The notes: generated by a model from the letters alone, not told the origin. 64,000 nucleotides of DNA from Campylobacter concisus (GCF_002913715.1 NZ_PPCE01000004.1:124001-188000), one strand, 5' to 3'; positions 28,528 to 38,435 are shown, numbered from the stretch's first letter. A program made the numbers and translations.

Positions 28528-31500
28528 ATTCTCTCCCTTTCATAAAATTTTCTTATAAATTTATCAAGATTATAGACCCATGCAAAAAGCACTGGCACGA
28601 CAAGCAAGCTTAGCAAAGTCGAGCTAATGAGCCCAAAGATGATGCTTATAGCCATAGGCGAGTTGGCCTCATAGCCAGCACCCCTGCTAAGAGCAAGAGG
28701 CAGCATGGCAAATATCATCGCAAAAGTGGTCATCAAAACAGCCCTTAGTCGCTTTTTAGCAGCCATTTTCACAGCTTCGTTTGCCTCTATGCCGTTATTT
28801 GCAAAGTGGTTTGCAAAATCAACCACCAAAATGGCGTTTTTGCCGACCATACCAAAGAGCAAGATGACGCCAACCATGACAAATAGGCTAAATGGATTGC
28901 CGCTTATAAAAAGCCCTATCACCACACCACAAAAGGCAAGTGGCATGGCTAGCATGATAAGAAATGGCAACAAAAAGCTCTCATAAAGTGCAGCAAGCAC
29001 CATGTAAATAAGCACAGCACTAGCGCTCACTGTAAAGATAAAAGAGGCATTCGTATCATCCATCAGCTCAACAAATCCCAAAAATTTATACTTGAAATTT
29101 GCTGGCAAAATTTCATCAAGCTTCTTTGAAATTTCATTTGCCACGCTATTTAGCGGAGCGTTGTTTTTGGTATTTGCTAGAAATTTTATCTCATCAGCTC
29201 TATTAAACCTTGAAATACTAGCTGGCTTTTGCTCAAAACTAATCGTCGCCACATCGCCAAGTGTGACAAAAAAGCCCTCATTGCTTCTTATTTTTGTCTT
29301 TAAGATATCATTTGTATCGCTTCTAAATTTATCATCAAGACGCATGTAAAGCTCATACTCTTTGCCATTTTCGTTTTCAAAAACAGAGACCTCATTCTGG
29401 CTAAATGCGCTATAAACAGCGCTTGCAATGCTGGCCTTGTCTAAATTTAGCCTTTTTGCCTTATCTTCATCGATAGAAATTTGCACACGCTTTAGCAGAT
29501 CTTCTTCGGGCGAATTTACATCCGTTGCGTCATTTATCTCTTTTAGCATCTTGCTGATCTTTGGTACAAATTTCTCTAAATCTTTGCCATTTTCAGATGT
29601 GATAGTAAGCTTAACTGGCTGCACATCGCCACCTTCAACTACCGGAAGATCAGCCACAATGACACTCATATCGTCACTTTTTAGCTTGTCGCGAAACCTC
29701 TGCATGATAGCGTTTTGCCTCTCGTGATTAGCTCTATCTTTTAGCTCCTTTAGCCTAACGTAAGCTTTTACAAGATAAGGCTGCTTGGCGTCTGTGTAGC
29801 CAAGGATGAAGTAGGCGTAAGCTACCTGAGGATCGGTATTTATGAGTGAAATTTTATCTTTTAGCCTCTCTTTGCTAGCTTGCAGGCTAAGTGATGGGTC
29901 AAGCTTAAAGTAGATGTTAAACTCCGAGTTATCCTCGCTTGGCATGAAATCACCACCTACAAATTTAGCCAGAGCAAATGAGCAAACAACGACCACAAGC
30001 GTTATGGATAAAAATATGAGCTTAAATTTAAGCGCTAAAGCTAAAATTTTCTCATAGCCATTTTCAAGTGCCTCAAAAAATGGCTCGCTCTTTTGAAAAA
30101 AACCGCTTTGTTTGGCATTTACAAACCTAGCACTAAGAGTTGGCACAAGAAAAATGCTCACAAAAAATGATATGACGATGCCAGCTGCCACGCTCATCGC
30201 AAATGAGTTAAAGTACTTGCCAACGATACCGCTCATAAAGGCGATAGGCACAAAGACACAAAGCAGAACGAGCGAGATCGCAAAGACACTAAATGCTATC
30301 TCTTTTATACCTGCAAAGCTTGCTTTTAGGGCATTTGGCTCATCTTTTAGCTTGCTAGCGATATTTTCAGTGACGACGATCGCATCATCTATGAAAATTC
30401 CAATGCCAAGCGTAAGGGCGATAAGACTTAGGCGGTTTATGTCGTAGCCTAGGGCGTTTATGATGAAAAATGTTGCCACGATACTAGTTGGGATCGCTAC
30501 GACTGAGATGATAGTGATCGAGAAATTTCTTAAAAACAGATATACGATCACGATAGTTAGCAAGACGCCAAGGATCATATCAAAGGCGGTTTGATCGATG
30601 TGCTTTTGTATTACTTCGCTCTTATCGTAGGCTATTTTTACGTCGTATTCGCTGCCAAGCAGGCTTTTAAACTGATCTAGCTTTGACTTAGCTAGAGCGA
30701 TCACGGTTAGAGCGTTTGCGTCTGGGGCTAGCTCAAGACCAAGTAAAACGCCACTTTTTTTATCCATTATCGCAGCTTCATTTGCGTCTTTGTAAGCAAG
30801 ATCAACGCTTGCGATATCTTTTAAAAAGACCCCTTGTTTGATCGTTAAATTTCTTATCTCATCTACGCTTTTGGCGCTAAAATTTGACTTGATCGCCATT
30901 TGGATCTGTTCATTTTCTATCTTGCCAAGCGGCGCTTTTAAATTTTCAACCTTTATCAAATTTGCCACTTCGTTTGCACTAAGGGCGTTTTTATCAAGCT
31001 TAAATCTATCAAGTAAAATTTTCACCGCTGGCTCTAAAAAGCCATTTGTCTTGACCTTTGAAACGCCGCTAATGCGCTCCAAAAACGGCTTTGCCACGTC
31101 ATCGATCTCTTGCATTAGCTTAGTTTCATTGCCATCAAGCCTTGTGATAAAGAGACTAAAGACGGCTGAAGATAGGCCATTTAGCTTTTCTATCTCGTAG
31201 TTTGCATTTAGACGTGCCTTTTGCATCTTGTCACGGACGTCGTTTGTAGCGCTCTCTAGATCTTTATTTAGTTCAAATTCGATGCTAACCACACTTAGGT
31301 TATCAAAGCTTGTTGAGTAAATTTTCTTGATACCTTCAATGCTTGAAATTTCATCTTCGATCTTTTGCGTGATCTTTGTCTTGATGTAGTTCATATCGCC
31401 GTTTGCGTAGGTCGTGATCTTAACGATTGGGATATTTACTTGTGGGTATAAATTTACATTCATCGTCTTTAGCGAGTAGATGCCAAAGACAACGAGGCTT

Positions 31501-31550
31501 AAAAAAACCATTAATGTAGTTATAGGGCGGTTGATGGCTGTTTTTATCAT
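28524..31550 (-). CDS. cmeF: RND multidrug efflux pump, CmeF-like
   Basis: A 1008-residue HAE1-type resistance-nodulation-division pump of the inner membrane, using the proton gradient to export drugs and bile-like compounds. N-terminal MIKTAINRPITTLMVFLSLV, the membrane-4 proton-relay pair in GIFIDDAIVVTENI, FVPIAFMSGIVGKYFNSFAM and MVGVILLFGMVGKNAILVVD are hallmark segments. The size (1005 in C. jejuni as I recall), together with the adjacent 247-residue adaptor and 421-residue duct, fits CmeF rather than the larger CmeB. Four-base overlaps on both sides show coupled translation. Confidence 0.9.
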   Translation of the reverse strand: MIKTAINRPITTLMVFLSLVVFGIYSLKTMNVNLYPQVNIPIVKITTYANGDMNYIKTKITQKIEDEISSIEGIKKIYSTSFDNLSVVSIEFELNKDLESATNDVRDKMQKARLNANYEIEKLNGLSSAVFSLFITRLDGNETKLMQEIDDVAKPFLERISGVSKVKTNGFLEPAVKILLDRFKLDKNALSANEVANLIKVENLKAPLGKIENEQIQMAIKSNFSAKSVDEIRNLTIKQGVFLKDIASVDLAYKDANEAAIMDKKSGVLLGLELAPDANALTVIALAKSKLDQFKSLLGSEYDVKIAYDKSEVIQKHIDQTAFDMILGVLLTIVIVYLFLRNFSITIISVVAIPTSIVATFFIINALGYDINRLSLIALTLGIGIFIDDAIVVTENIASKLKDEPNALKASFAGIKEIAFSVFAISLVLLCVFVPIAFMSGIVGKYFNSFAMSVAAGIVISFFVSIFLVPTLSARFVNAKQSGFFQKSEPFFEALENGYEKILALALKFKLIFLSITLVVVVCSFALAKFVGGDFMPSEDNSEFNIYFKLDPSLSLQASKERLKDKISLINTDPQVAYAYFILGYTDAKQPYLVKAYVRLKELKDRANHERQNAIMQRFRDKLKSDDMSVIVADLPVVEGGDVQPVKLTITSENGKDLEKFVPKISKMLKEINDATDVNSPEEDLLKRVQISIDEDKAKRLNLDKASIASAVYSAFSQNEVSVFENENGKEYELYMRLDDKFRSDTNDILKTKIRSNEGFFVTLGDVATISFEQKPASISRFNRADEIKFLANTKNNAPLNSVANEISKKLDEILPANFKYKFLGFVELMDDTNASFIFTVSASAVLIYMVLAALYESFLLPFLIMLAMPLAFCGVVIGLFISGNPFSLFVMVGVILLFGMVGKNAILVVDFANHFANNGIEANEAVKMAAKKRLRAVLMTTFAMIFAMLPLALSRGAGYEANSPMAISIIFGLISSTLLSLLVVPVLFAWVYNLDKFIRKFYERERI

Positions 31551-32290
31551 TTTCTTTTACTAACTAGCACTCTGCCTTGACCAAACATGCCAGGTTTTAA
31601 GCTCATATCATAAGCCTCGGCGTAAAATTTTCTAGTCTCTCGCTTGATCTCTGGATAGATGAGAGCGATTTTTACCTCTTTTTCATCGCTTGTTGCGTCA
31701 AGTTTAAATTTAAAAATGTCACCAACTTTTACTAAATTTGCATATTTTTCATCGATCGCTATTAAAATTTTAGCCTCCTCAGAGTTTAAGACAAAGGCTG
31801 GCTGAAGCGGCGAAGCACTCTCGCCAAGCTCGACATTTTTACTAGCGATAACGCCATCAAAAGGAGCTTTTAAAACAGCTTTTTTAAGGTGATCTTGCGC
31901 ATTTAAAATAGCAATTTGTACACTTTGAACCCGAAGTATCGCTTCGTCAAATTTATACTTTACCTCGTCAAATTCTTGCTTTGAAGTGACGTCCCTTACT
32001 TGAGTAAATTTACTTAAAGTATTTTTTGCAAATTCACTAGCATTTTTTGCAAGCTCAAGATCATTTTTTGCCTTTTTTAGAGCGATTTCTAGGCTACTTT
32101 GATCAAGGCTAGCTAAAACGTCGCCTTTTTTAACGTGGCTTGATACATCTACAAAAATTTTATCCACTTTGCCACTGCTCTCAAATGCGAGCTTTGAGCT
32201 TTGTTTGGCATAGACTTCAAAGTCAGCAAAAATTTCCTCACTAGCAAATGAAAAAATGCCAAATATCATTAAAATTATCAGCTTTTTCAA
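31547..32290 (-). CDS. cmeE: Efflux periplasmic adaptor, CmeE-like
   Basis: A 247-residue membrane-fusion protein linking the CmeF pump to the outer-membrane duct. After a signal peptide (MKKLIILMIFGIFSFASE) come a lipoyl-type half (GKVDKIFVDVSSHVKKGDVL), a helical hairpin (about residues 70-130), the second lipoyl half (LKAPFDGVIASKNVELGESA) and a beta-barrel domain (KILIAIDEKYANLVKVGD). It is short for the family, matching the roughly 246-residue C. jejuni CmeE I recall. It overlaps both neighbours by four bases. Confidence 0.88.
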   Translation of the reverse strand: MKKLIILMIFGIFSFASEEIFADFEVYAKQSSKLAFESSGKVDKIFVDVSSHVKKGDVLASLDQSSLEIALKKAKNDLELAKNASEFAKNTLSKFTQVRDVTSKQEFDEVKYKFDEAILRVQSVQIAILNAQDHLKKAVLKAPFDGVIASKNVELGESASPLQPAFVLNSEEAKILIAIDEKYANLVKVGDIFKFKLDATSDEKEVKIALIYPEIKRETRKFYAEAYDMSLKPGMFGQGRVLVSKRK

Positions 32291-33552
32291 TCCCTAATCC
32301 TCTCTAAAATCGGCTCGCCATTTTCAAAAAAGAACTCCGCTTTTTTGATCTCAAGCTCATCTTTTGCACTCTCAAAAAGACTAATGGCATCAAATTTTTG
32401 AGAAAGTGCTTCAAGCAGGTCACTATATCCCAAAAGCCCAGAGTTATACTTCTCATAGCTAGCTTTTAATGCCAAATCGCTTGCTCTTACATATTCGTTT
32501 AGTGAAGCGATTTTTGAAGTAAGCACCACAATTTCACTTTGCAAATTTTTAAGCTTTGTCTCGTTTTCACGCCTTTTATACTCCAAATTTAGCCTTGCCT
32601 CATCAAGTGCGATCTTTTGAGCCTGACTCATCTTACTAGTGGCGAAAAAATCAAAAATTTTCCATTTAAAAGCGATACCAAATTTATTGCCATGAGTATC
32701 TTCTTTTAGGTATTTATCCACGTATGAGCGGTAAGAACTAAGCCTGCCTAGATCGATATCGTAATTATTTTTGTAAAATCCATAGGTGTCATAAAGCAAA
32801 ATTTGAGGCAAAAAGCCAGCTCTTGTCTCGCTAAGCTTGACCTCGCCTAAAAATATATCTTGGCTTAGTCTATCAAGCTCGGCATTTTTTGAAGCTAAAT
32901 TTGAGCTAATATCAGCCATCTTTGCTCCAGCTACTGGCAAAATTTGCTCACCAGTTAGCAAATTTATCTCATTTAAAATTTGCTCCATTTTGTTTTTGTA
33001 TTCAAGCTGCGTGCTATTAGCTAAGTAATATTTAGCCCTTACATTTTCAAGCTCATCTTTTGCGGCAAGGCCTGCAATGTTTGCCTTTTCAAGCTTATCT
33101 AAAACACCTTTTAAAAAATTTGCTTGAGCCTGTTTGGCTGTGATTATATTTTCAAGCGCAGCTGCGTTAAAGTATAAATTTACAGCCTTAAATGCAAGGT
33201 AGTTTTTAGCTTCATCACTAGCGATCACGGCTTTGTTTTTTAAAAGCTGGCTCATCTTTAGTCTAGCCTCTCTAGCTCCGCCATCATATAGCAAAAAATC
33301 TATCCTAGCTAGCACACCGGCTGACTCTTTAGCGACTATACTTGGAAAAGTGCTTGCATTTTTGCCGTATGAGCCCTCTAGGCTAAGACTTGGCATATAT
33401 GAGCTTAATGTGGCTTCATCGTTTAAATTTGCTCTTTTAAACTCAAGCTCTTTGATCTTTGAAATTTCATTTTGCGTTGCTTTGTTTGCGATCACGCTTA
33501 AATTTGAACCAAGCAAAAATACCGGCAAAAAAATGAATAAAAAATTTTTCAT
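32287..33552 (-). CDS. cmeD: Outer-membrane efflux duct, CmeD-like
   Basis: A 421-residue TolC-family protein with signal peptide (MKNFLFIFLPVFLLGSNLS). Two related helical halves are visible, with ARIDFLLYDGGAREARLKMS in the first and GIAFKWKIFDFFATSKMSQA in the second. With the adaptor and pump genes that follow it makes a complete tripartite CmeDEF-type system; I recall 424 residues for C. jejuni CmeD. Its ATG overlaps the fliP stop (TAATG), so the efflux operon is directly coupled to a flagellar export gene. Confidence 0.88.
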   Translation of the reverse strand: MKNFLFIFLPVFLLGSNLSVIANKATQNEISKIKELEFKRANLNDEATLSSYMPSLSLEGSYGKNASTFPSIVAKESAGVLARIDFLLYDGGAREARLKMSQLLKNKAVIASDEAKNYLAFKAVNLYFNAAALENIITAKQAQANFLKGVLDKLEKANIAGLAAKDELENVRAKYYLANSTQLEYKNKMEQILNEINLLTGEQILPVAGAKMADISSNLASKNAELDRLSQDIFLGEVKLSETRAGFLPQILLYDTYGFYKNNYDIDLGRLSSYRSYVDKYLKEDTHGNKFGIAFKWKIFDFFATSKMSQAQKIALDEARLNLEYKRRENETKLKNLQSEIVVLTSKIASLNEYVRASDLALKASYEKYNSGLLGYSDLLEALSQKFDAISLFESAKDELEIKKAEFFFENGEPILERIRD

Positions 33553-34283
33553 TAGTGAAAGCTTTTTACAAGATTTCCTATTAGTAAATTCCAGCCATCA
33601 ACAAGTACAAATATGAGTAGTTTAAATGGTAGTGAGATCATTACAGGAGGAAGCATCATCATACCCATAGCCATCAGTACTGAGCTTACGACCATGTCGA
33701 TGACAAGAAATGGCAAATAGAGCAAAAACGCTATCTCAAAAGATGTCTTTAGCTCACTTATCATGAAAGCTGACATTGCGATACTTAGCGGTATCTCTTC
33801 AATATTTGCTGGATTTTGCAAATTTCTAATCCTAAAAAAAAGTGCAAGGTCTTTTTCTCTTGTGTTTTTTACCATAAATTCTTTAAAAGGCTTTAAGCTC
33901 TTATCAAGCATCTCTTCATAGCCTATCTGCTCAGCTATATAAGGCTTTATGCCATCATTATAGCTCTTTTGCCCAACTGGCTCCATAATAAAAAATGTAA
34001 GAACCATCGCAAGCGAGATAAGCACTGTTGAAGGAGGCACTTGTTGCGTACCCATCGCTTGGCGCAAAAATGAAAATACGATAACAAGCCTTAAAAAACT
34101 TGTCATCATAAAAATGAGCGAAGGAGCGAGTGCAAGTGCAGTGAGGATTAGTAAAACATTTAGAGAATTTACAAGCTGCTCGGCATTTGTTGGAGAATTT
34201 AGACTTAAATTTATAGTTGGTAGCGCAGGATCAGCCCCAAAAACCGTGCAAAGTAAAACCGCTAAACCAAGCAGTGCTTTCAC
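33552..34283 (-). CDS. fliP: Flagellar export protein FliP
   Basis: A 243-residue core component of the flagellar type III export gate, which forms the FliPQR pore complex. It begins with a cleavable signal peptide, as FliP does, and carries PSLIFMMTSFLRLVIVFSFLRQAMGTQQVPP, quoted here only in part as FLRLVIVFSFLRQAMGTQQ, plus FLVIDMVVSSVLMAMGMMMLPP. Length is standard. The start is GTG at 34283, two bases after the motB stop. In C. jejuni, as recalled, fliP (Cj0820c) also lies divergent from glmU, but motAB is elsewhere. Confidence 0.95.
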   Translation of the reverse strand: MKALLGLAVLLCTVFGADPALPTINLSLNSPTNAEQLVNSLNVLLILTALALAPSLIFMMTSFLRLVIVFSFLRQAMGTQQVPPSTVLISLAMVLTFFIMEPVGQKSYNDGIKPYIAEQIGYEEMLDKSLKPFKEFMVKNTREKDLALFFRIRNLQNPANIEEIPLSIAMSAFMISELKTSFEIAFLLYLPFLVIDMVVSSVLMAMGMMMLPPVMISLPFKLLIFVLVDGWNLLIGNLVKSFH

Positions 34284-34285
34284 GA

Positions 34286-35065
34286 CTAATTCCTCATATC
34301 AAGGATACTTTTCTTAGTAGCCTCTTTATTTTTTGGCTCAAGCGATATGAAGTGAATTTCTACTCTATTATTCTTAGCTCTGCCATCTTCTGTGCTGTTA
34401 CTAGCGATCGGATCAAACGAAGCTTTACCAGAAGCTATTATCCTATTTTGTGGCACACCATCGTTGATTAGCTCTTCAACTACGCTTAAAGCCCTTGCAG
34501 TTGAGAGCTGCCAGTTATTTTTATAAGCTGAGTCTTTGCTTGGTTCTATATTATCTGTATGGCCGATAATATCGGCTTTTACATCATTAGGCATTTTTGC
34601 CACAATCATACCTATTCGTTTTAAAAATAGCTTCGCATCTTCACCAGAAATTTCAGCACTATCTTTATCAAAAAGCATAGCTGCTGGAAGCCTTACGATA
34701 AAGCCATCTTCGCTCTCTTCCATAGTGATCTCAGGTGCCCCGCTAGCAGCTAGTAGCTCATTTATCTTTTTAACATTCATATTTAGCTCACTTTGTGAGC
34801 CCTTTTGCTTGCTTATCTTTTTTGCACGAGTATTTTCTGGATCCGTCTCTTTTTCTATCTGATTTTCAGGTCTAGCACCACCTTCAAGCACACTTAAAGC
34901 ACCAGCTAGTGAGCCAACAGCGGCCTCCATCTTTTTAGCATCCATTGTCGCCATAGAAAGTAATAAAACGAAAAAACAAAGCAAAAGTGACATGAGGTCG
35001 CCAAAAGCAGCTAGCCACTCAGGCATACATTTTGGACACTCTTCTGGTTTTATTAACTTACCCAT
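34286..35065 (-). CDS. motB: Flagellar motor stator protein MotB
   Basis: A 259-residue stator subunit anchoring the proton channel to peptidoglycan. A CPKC pair precedes the single membrane helix (PEWLAAFGDLMSLLLCFFVL); Asp 23 in FGDLM is the proton-binding residue. The C-terminal OmpA-like domain binds peptidoglycan (ADIIGHTDNIEPSKDSAYKN and NWQLSTARALSVVEELI). The start overlaps the motA stop and fliP starts two bases after its stop. Confidence 0.96.
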   Translation of the reverse strand: MGKLIKPEECPKCMPEWLAAFGDLMSLLLCFFVLLLSMATMDAKKMEAAVGSLAGALSVLEGGARPENQIEKETDPENTRAKKISKQKGSQSELNMNVKKINELLAASGAPEITMEESEDGFIVRLPAAMLFDKDSAEISGEDAKLFLKRIGMIVAKMPNDVKADIIGHTDNIEPSKDSAYKNNWQLSTARALSVVEELINDGVPQNRIIASGKASFDPIASNSTEDGRAKNNRVEIHFISLEPKNKEATKKSILDMRN

Positions 35066-35832
35066 TATTCAAACTGACTTTTTCTATCTTTTGGTGGTAA
35101 AAATGCTAATAGTTTAGCTTCAAGCGTTCTTGGATTATCACCTGCTTGTATCGACATGATTCCCTCAAGTACGACTTGTTTTTCAAGTGCTTCATCAGCA
35201 TCGCGAATAGAGAGGATGTTTGCCACAGGCGCACCTATGATATTACCTATCATCGCACCATAAAGCGTCGTAAGCAATGCAACCGCCATTGATGGGCCGA
35301 TCGCACTAGGATCTGACATGTTAAGAAGCATCGCAACAAGACCAATGAGCGTACCGATCATACCCATAGCACCCGCAAAACCGCCGACTTGCTCAAAAAT
35401 TTTAATATTATTTGAATGTCTTGTACTAGTTTGATCAATATCGATCTCTAAAAGCGCTCTTATCGCATCTGGCTCATTGCCATCGACCGCCATTGAAAGA
35501 CCTCTTTTTAAAAACTGATTTGTCTCATTATTTACTTCGCTTTCAAGCGATAAGATACCATCACGTCTAGCTTTAGTTGAATAATCAACTATTTTTTTTA
35601 TAGTCTCAGGTAAATTTACTACGACTGATGGCTTAACAGCAATGCCATAAAATTTACCAATTCCTTTAAGCGTCTCCATCTTGAAGCCAACCATCATAAC
35701 GCCGATAGTACCACCAAAAACGATCATCACAGAAGGGATATCGATGTATGGTCCTATACCAACGCCTATCGCCATTGATCCAAACAAAAGCACCAGGGTC
35801 AAAACCCAGCCGACGACGGTTCCTAAATCCAT
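35065..35832 (-). CDS. motA: Flagellar motor stator protein MotA
   Basis: A 255-residue inner-membrane stator subunit with four membrane segments (two at about residues 5-50, two at about 150-205) and a cytoplasmic loop that contacts the rotor protein FliG (residues about 75-145, STKARRDGILSLESEVNNET). GAMGMIGTLIGLVAML and LLTTLYGAMIGNIIGAPVAN line the proton path. It is the first gene of the long minus-strand run motA-motB-fliP-cmeDEF and divergent from glmU. Confidence 0.96.
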   Translation of the reverse strand: MDLGTVVGWVLTLVLLFGSMAIGVGIGPYIDIPSVMIVFGGTIGVMMVGFKMETLKGIGKFYGIAVKPSVVVNLPETIKKIVDYSTKARRDGILSLESEVNNETNQFLKRGLSMAVDGNEPDAIRALLEIDIDQTSTRHSNNIKIFEQVGGFAGAMGMIGTLIGLVAMLLNMSDPSAIGPSMAVALLTTLYGAMIGNIIGAPVANILSIRDADEALEKQVVLEGIMSIQAGDNPRTLEAKLLAFLPPKDRKSQFE

Positions 35833-35930
35833 TTAAGCTCACTTTATTTATAAATTCTTAAGAATTGCTATTTTATTAGCTTTTTGTTGAAACAATCGTT
35901 AAATTAAAAAAAATGTTTGGCATTTTTTGC

Positions 35931-35936
35931 TACAAT
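35931..35936 (+). promoter_or_regulatory. glmU promoter -10 box
   Basis: TACAAT within CATTTTTTGCTACAATCTGC, a near-perfect Campylobacter extended -10 (TTTTTTGnTAnAAT). Transcription would start near 35943, which excludes the upstream start at 35927 and supports ATG 35969 for glmU. Confidence 0.7.
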
Positions 35937-35968
35937 CTGCGAAATTTTTAACGTTAAAAGGCTTAAAA

Positions 35969-37276
35969 ATGAACAATACTTCAATCATAATTTTAGCGGC
36001 TGGTCTTGGCACCAGAATGAAATCAAAACGTCCAAAAGTCCTATTTGAACTTTGCGGCGAGCCAATGATCATTCACATCTTAAAGCAAGCTTATGCGATC
36101 ACAAATGACGTTAGCGTCGTGCTTCACTACGAAAAAGAGTTAATTAGCAAAAAGATAAAAGAAATTTTCCCTCAAACTAAAATTTTTGAGCAAGATCATA
36201 CAAATTTCCCAGGCACTGCTGGAGCGATAAAAAGCGTAAATTTAAGCGGCGAAAAGGTGCTTGTAACTTGTGGCGATATGCCTCTTGTAAAATCAACTGA
36301 TCTAATGCGTCTAGCAAATGCCGAAGCTGACGTGGTTATGAGCTCTTTTGAAGCAGCAAATCCTTTTGGCTACGGCAGAGTCATCATAAAAAATGGCAAA
36401 GTTGAAGGCATCGTCGAGCAAAAAGATGCTAGCGAAGCGCAACTTGCCATAAAAAGCGTAAATGCTGGCTGCTACTGCTTTAAACGCGAGGCTCTAGAGC
36501 AAATTTTACCGCTTATAAGCAACCAAAATGCGCAAAAAGAATACTACCTAACAGATGCCATAAAAATAGCAAATGAAAAGGGTTTAAAGTGCGTCGCAGT
36601 GAATGTAAATGAACAAAATTTTATGGGCATAAATGATAAATTTCAGCTTAGCATTGCAGAAAAGATCATGCAAGATGAGATCAAGCAAAATTTGATGAAA
36701 GCTGGCGTCTTGATGCGCATGCCTGAGAGCATTTTCATAGACAGCAGAGCCAAATTTGAAGGCGAGTGCGTACTCGAAGAAAACGTAAGTATCCTTGGCG
36801 AGTGCGTCATCACTGAGAGCATCATCAAAAGCTCATCAGTAATAGAAAGTAGCGTCATCAAAAACTCAGACATCGGTCCACTAGCTCACATCAGGCCAAA
36901 TTCTGAAATTTTTGACACACACATAGGAAATTTCGTCGAGGTTAAAAAAGGCGTTCTTAGCGGCGTAAAAGCTGGACACTTAAGCTATCTTGGCGACTGC
37001 GAGATAGAAAGTGGCACAAATATCGGTTGTGGTACCATCACATGCAACTACGACGGCAAGGCAAAATATAAAACCAAGATCGGCAAAAATGTCTTTGTTG
37101 GCTCAGATACGCAGCTAGTCGCCCCTGTAAATATCGCTGATAACGTCATCATCGCAGCTGGCAGCACCATCACAAAAGACGTTGAGAGCGGCGCTCTAGC
37201 TATCAGCAGAGGTCGCCAAGAGAACAAAAGCGGCTTTTTTGAGAAATTCTTTGGCAAAGACGATGTTAAAAAATAA
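35969..37276 (+). CDS. glmU: Bifunctional UDP-GlcNAc pyrophosphorylase / GlcN-1-P acetyltransferase
   Basis: A 435-residue enzyme catalysing the last two steps to UDP-GlcNAc, the precursor of peptidoglycan and lipid A. The N-terminal uridylyltransferase domain has LAAGLGTRMKSKRPKVLFEL and VTCGDMPLV; the C-terminal left-handed beta-helix has hexapeptide repeats and the acetyltransferase motif HLSYLGDCEIESGTNIGCGT, ending IAAGSTITKDVESGALAI. ATG 35969 is chosen for its AAAAGG site and the promoter position. glmS at 56297 supplies an earlier step. coaBC starts 14 bases inside its 3' end. Confidence 0.96.
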   Translation: MNNTSIIILAAGLGTRMKSKRPKVLFELCGEPMIIHILKQAYAITNDVSVVLHYEKELISKKIKEIFPQTKIFEQDHTNFPGTAGAIKSVNLSGEKVLVTCGDMPLVKSTDLMRLANAEADVVMSSFEAANPFGYGRVIIKNGKVEGIVEQKDASEAQLAIKSVNAGCYCFKREALEQILPLISNQNAQKEYYLTDAIKIANEKGLKCVAVNVNEQNFMGINDKFQLSIAEKIMQDEIKQNLMKAGVLMRMPESIFIDSRAKFEGECVLEENVSILGECVITESIIKSSSVIESSVIKNSDIGPLAHIRPNSEIFDTHIGNFVEVKKGVLSGVKAGHLSYLGDCEIESGTNIGCGTITCNYDGKAKYKTKIGKNVFVGSDTQLVAPVNIADNVIIAAGSTITKDVESGALAISRGRQENKSGFFEKFFGKDDVKK

Positions 37277-38435
37277 GAAAATTTTACTTGCCGTTTGCGG
37301 TAGTATCGCCTTTTATAAGGCATTCGAAATTTTATCACTGCTTAAGAAGCAAGGCGCTGATGTTTATGTGGCTTTAAGTGACGGAGCGCTTGAATTTTGC
37401 AGTGTAAGCGGCTTTGAGGCGCTAAGCGAGCATAAAATTTTAAGCTCACAAACGCAAAACTGGCAAGATGGCGTAAATCACATAGTCTACTCTAAAATGG
37501 ATCTAGTCCTCATCGCACCTGCCTCGGTAAATACGATAAATAAGCTAACAGCTGGCATCTGTGACAATGTCTTTATGCAAACGCTAATCGCCGCCTCGCA
37601 CGTGCCTTTAGTCGTTGCCCCTGCTGCAAATAATAATATGATCGAGCACTTTTCTACACAAAATTCGCTTGAAATTTTAAAGAAAAACGGCGCTTTGGTG
37701 GTTGAGCCAGTGCTTAAAACTCTAGCTTGTGGCGACGTTGGTAAGGGCGGTCTTGCAAACCTTGAAGTGATAGTTGAAGCTGTTATTAAAAGGCTTAGCA
37801 AGCCACTTTTTGCAGGCAAAAAAGTGGTGATAACTGGTGGCGCGACAACCGAAAAGATAGATGATGTTAGAGCCATTACAAATTTCTCAAGCGGCAAGAT
37901 GGCAAGAGCCTTGGCTAGAGCCTTTTACTACGCCGGTGCGGAGGTAAAACTACTTGCTAGCTTTGAAGCTGAAAACGAGCCATTTGAGATTTTAAATTTT
38001 GACTCAAGTAGCGAGCTTTTAGAGCTTTGTAAGAGCGAGTGTGAGAGCGCAAATTTACTTGTGATGTGTGCTGCAGTAAGCGATTTTATGCCGACAAAAA
38101 TTGATGGCAAGATAAAAAAAGAGAACGTTGGCGAAATTTTAAGCTTAAGTCTAAAGAGAAATGTCGATATTTTGCAAAGCTTAAAAGAGTTTAAATGTAA
38201 AAAGATCGGCTTTAAGCTTGAAATCCCAAGTGAGAGCGCACACAAAAACGCTAGAGCAATGCTAGAGCAAAAGGGGCTTGACGCAGTTTGCCTAAATATC
38301 TTGGGTGAGAAAAACAGCTTTGCAAGCGAGCAAAATGAGGTAAATTTCATCACGAAAAATAATGAAACTTTGCTGCCGCTTGCCTCAAAAGACGAGATTG
38401 CAGGGCGCATAGTGGAGCTAGCGGCAAATTTATGA
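37263..38435 (+). CDS. coaBC: Phosphopantothenoylcysteine decarboxylase/synthetase
   Basis: A 390-residue bifunctional coenzyme A biosynthesis enzyme. The N-terminal flavin-dependent CoaC domain begins KKILLAVCGSIAFYKAFEIL and includes APASVNTINKLTAGICDN and APAANNNMIEH (the PAMNxxM-type motif with Met shifted one place). The C-terminal CoaB ligase domain starts KKVVITGGATTEKIDDVRAI and has NFSSGKMARALARAF. I use ATG 37263, which fits the family's N-terminus, rather than an upstream start at 37239; it overlaps glmU by 14 bases. The next gene overlaps its stop by four bases. Confidence 0.94.
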   Translation: MLKNKKILLAVCGSIAFYKAFEILSLLKKQGADVYVALSDGALEFCSVSGFEALSEHKILSSQTQNWQDGVNHIVYSKMDLVLIAPASVNTINKLTAGICDNVFMQTLIAASHVPLVVAPAANNNMIEHFSTQNSLEILKKNGALVVEPVLKTLACGDVGKGGLANLEVIVEAVIKRLSKPLFAGKKVVITGGATTEKIDDVRAITNFSSGKMARALARAFYYAGAEVKLLASFEAENEPFEILNFDSSSELLELCKSECESANLLVMCAAVSDFMPTKIDGKIKKENVGEILSLSLKRNVDILQSLKEFKCKKIGFKLEIPSESAHKNARAMLEQKGLDAVCLNILGEKNSFASEQNEVNFITKNNETLLPLASKDEIAGRIVELAANL

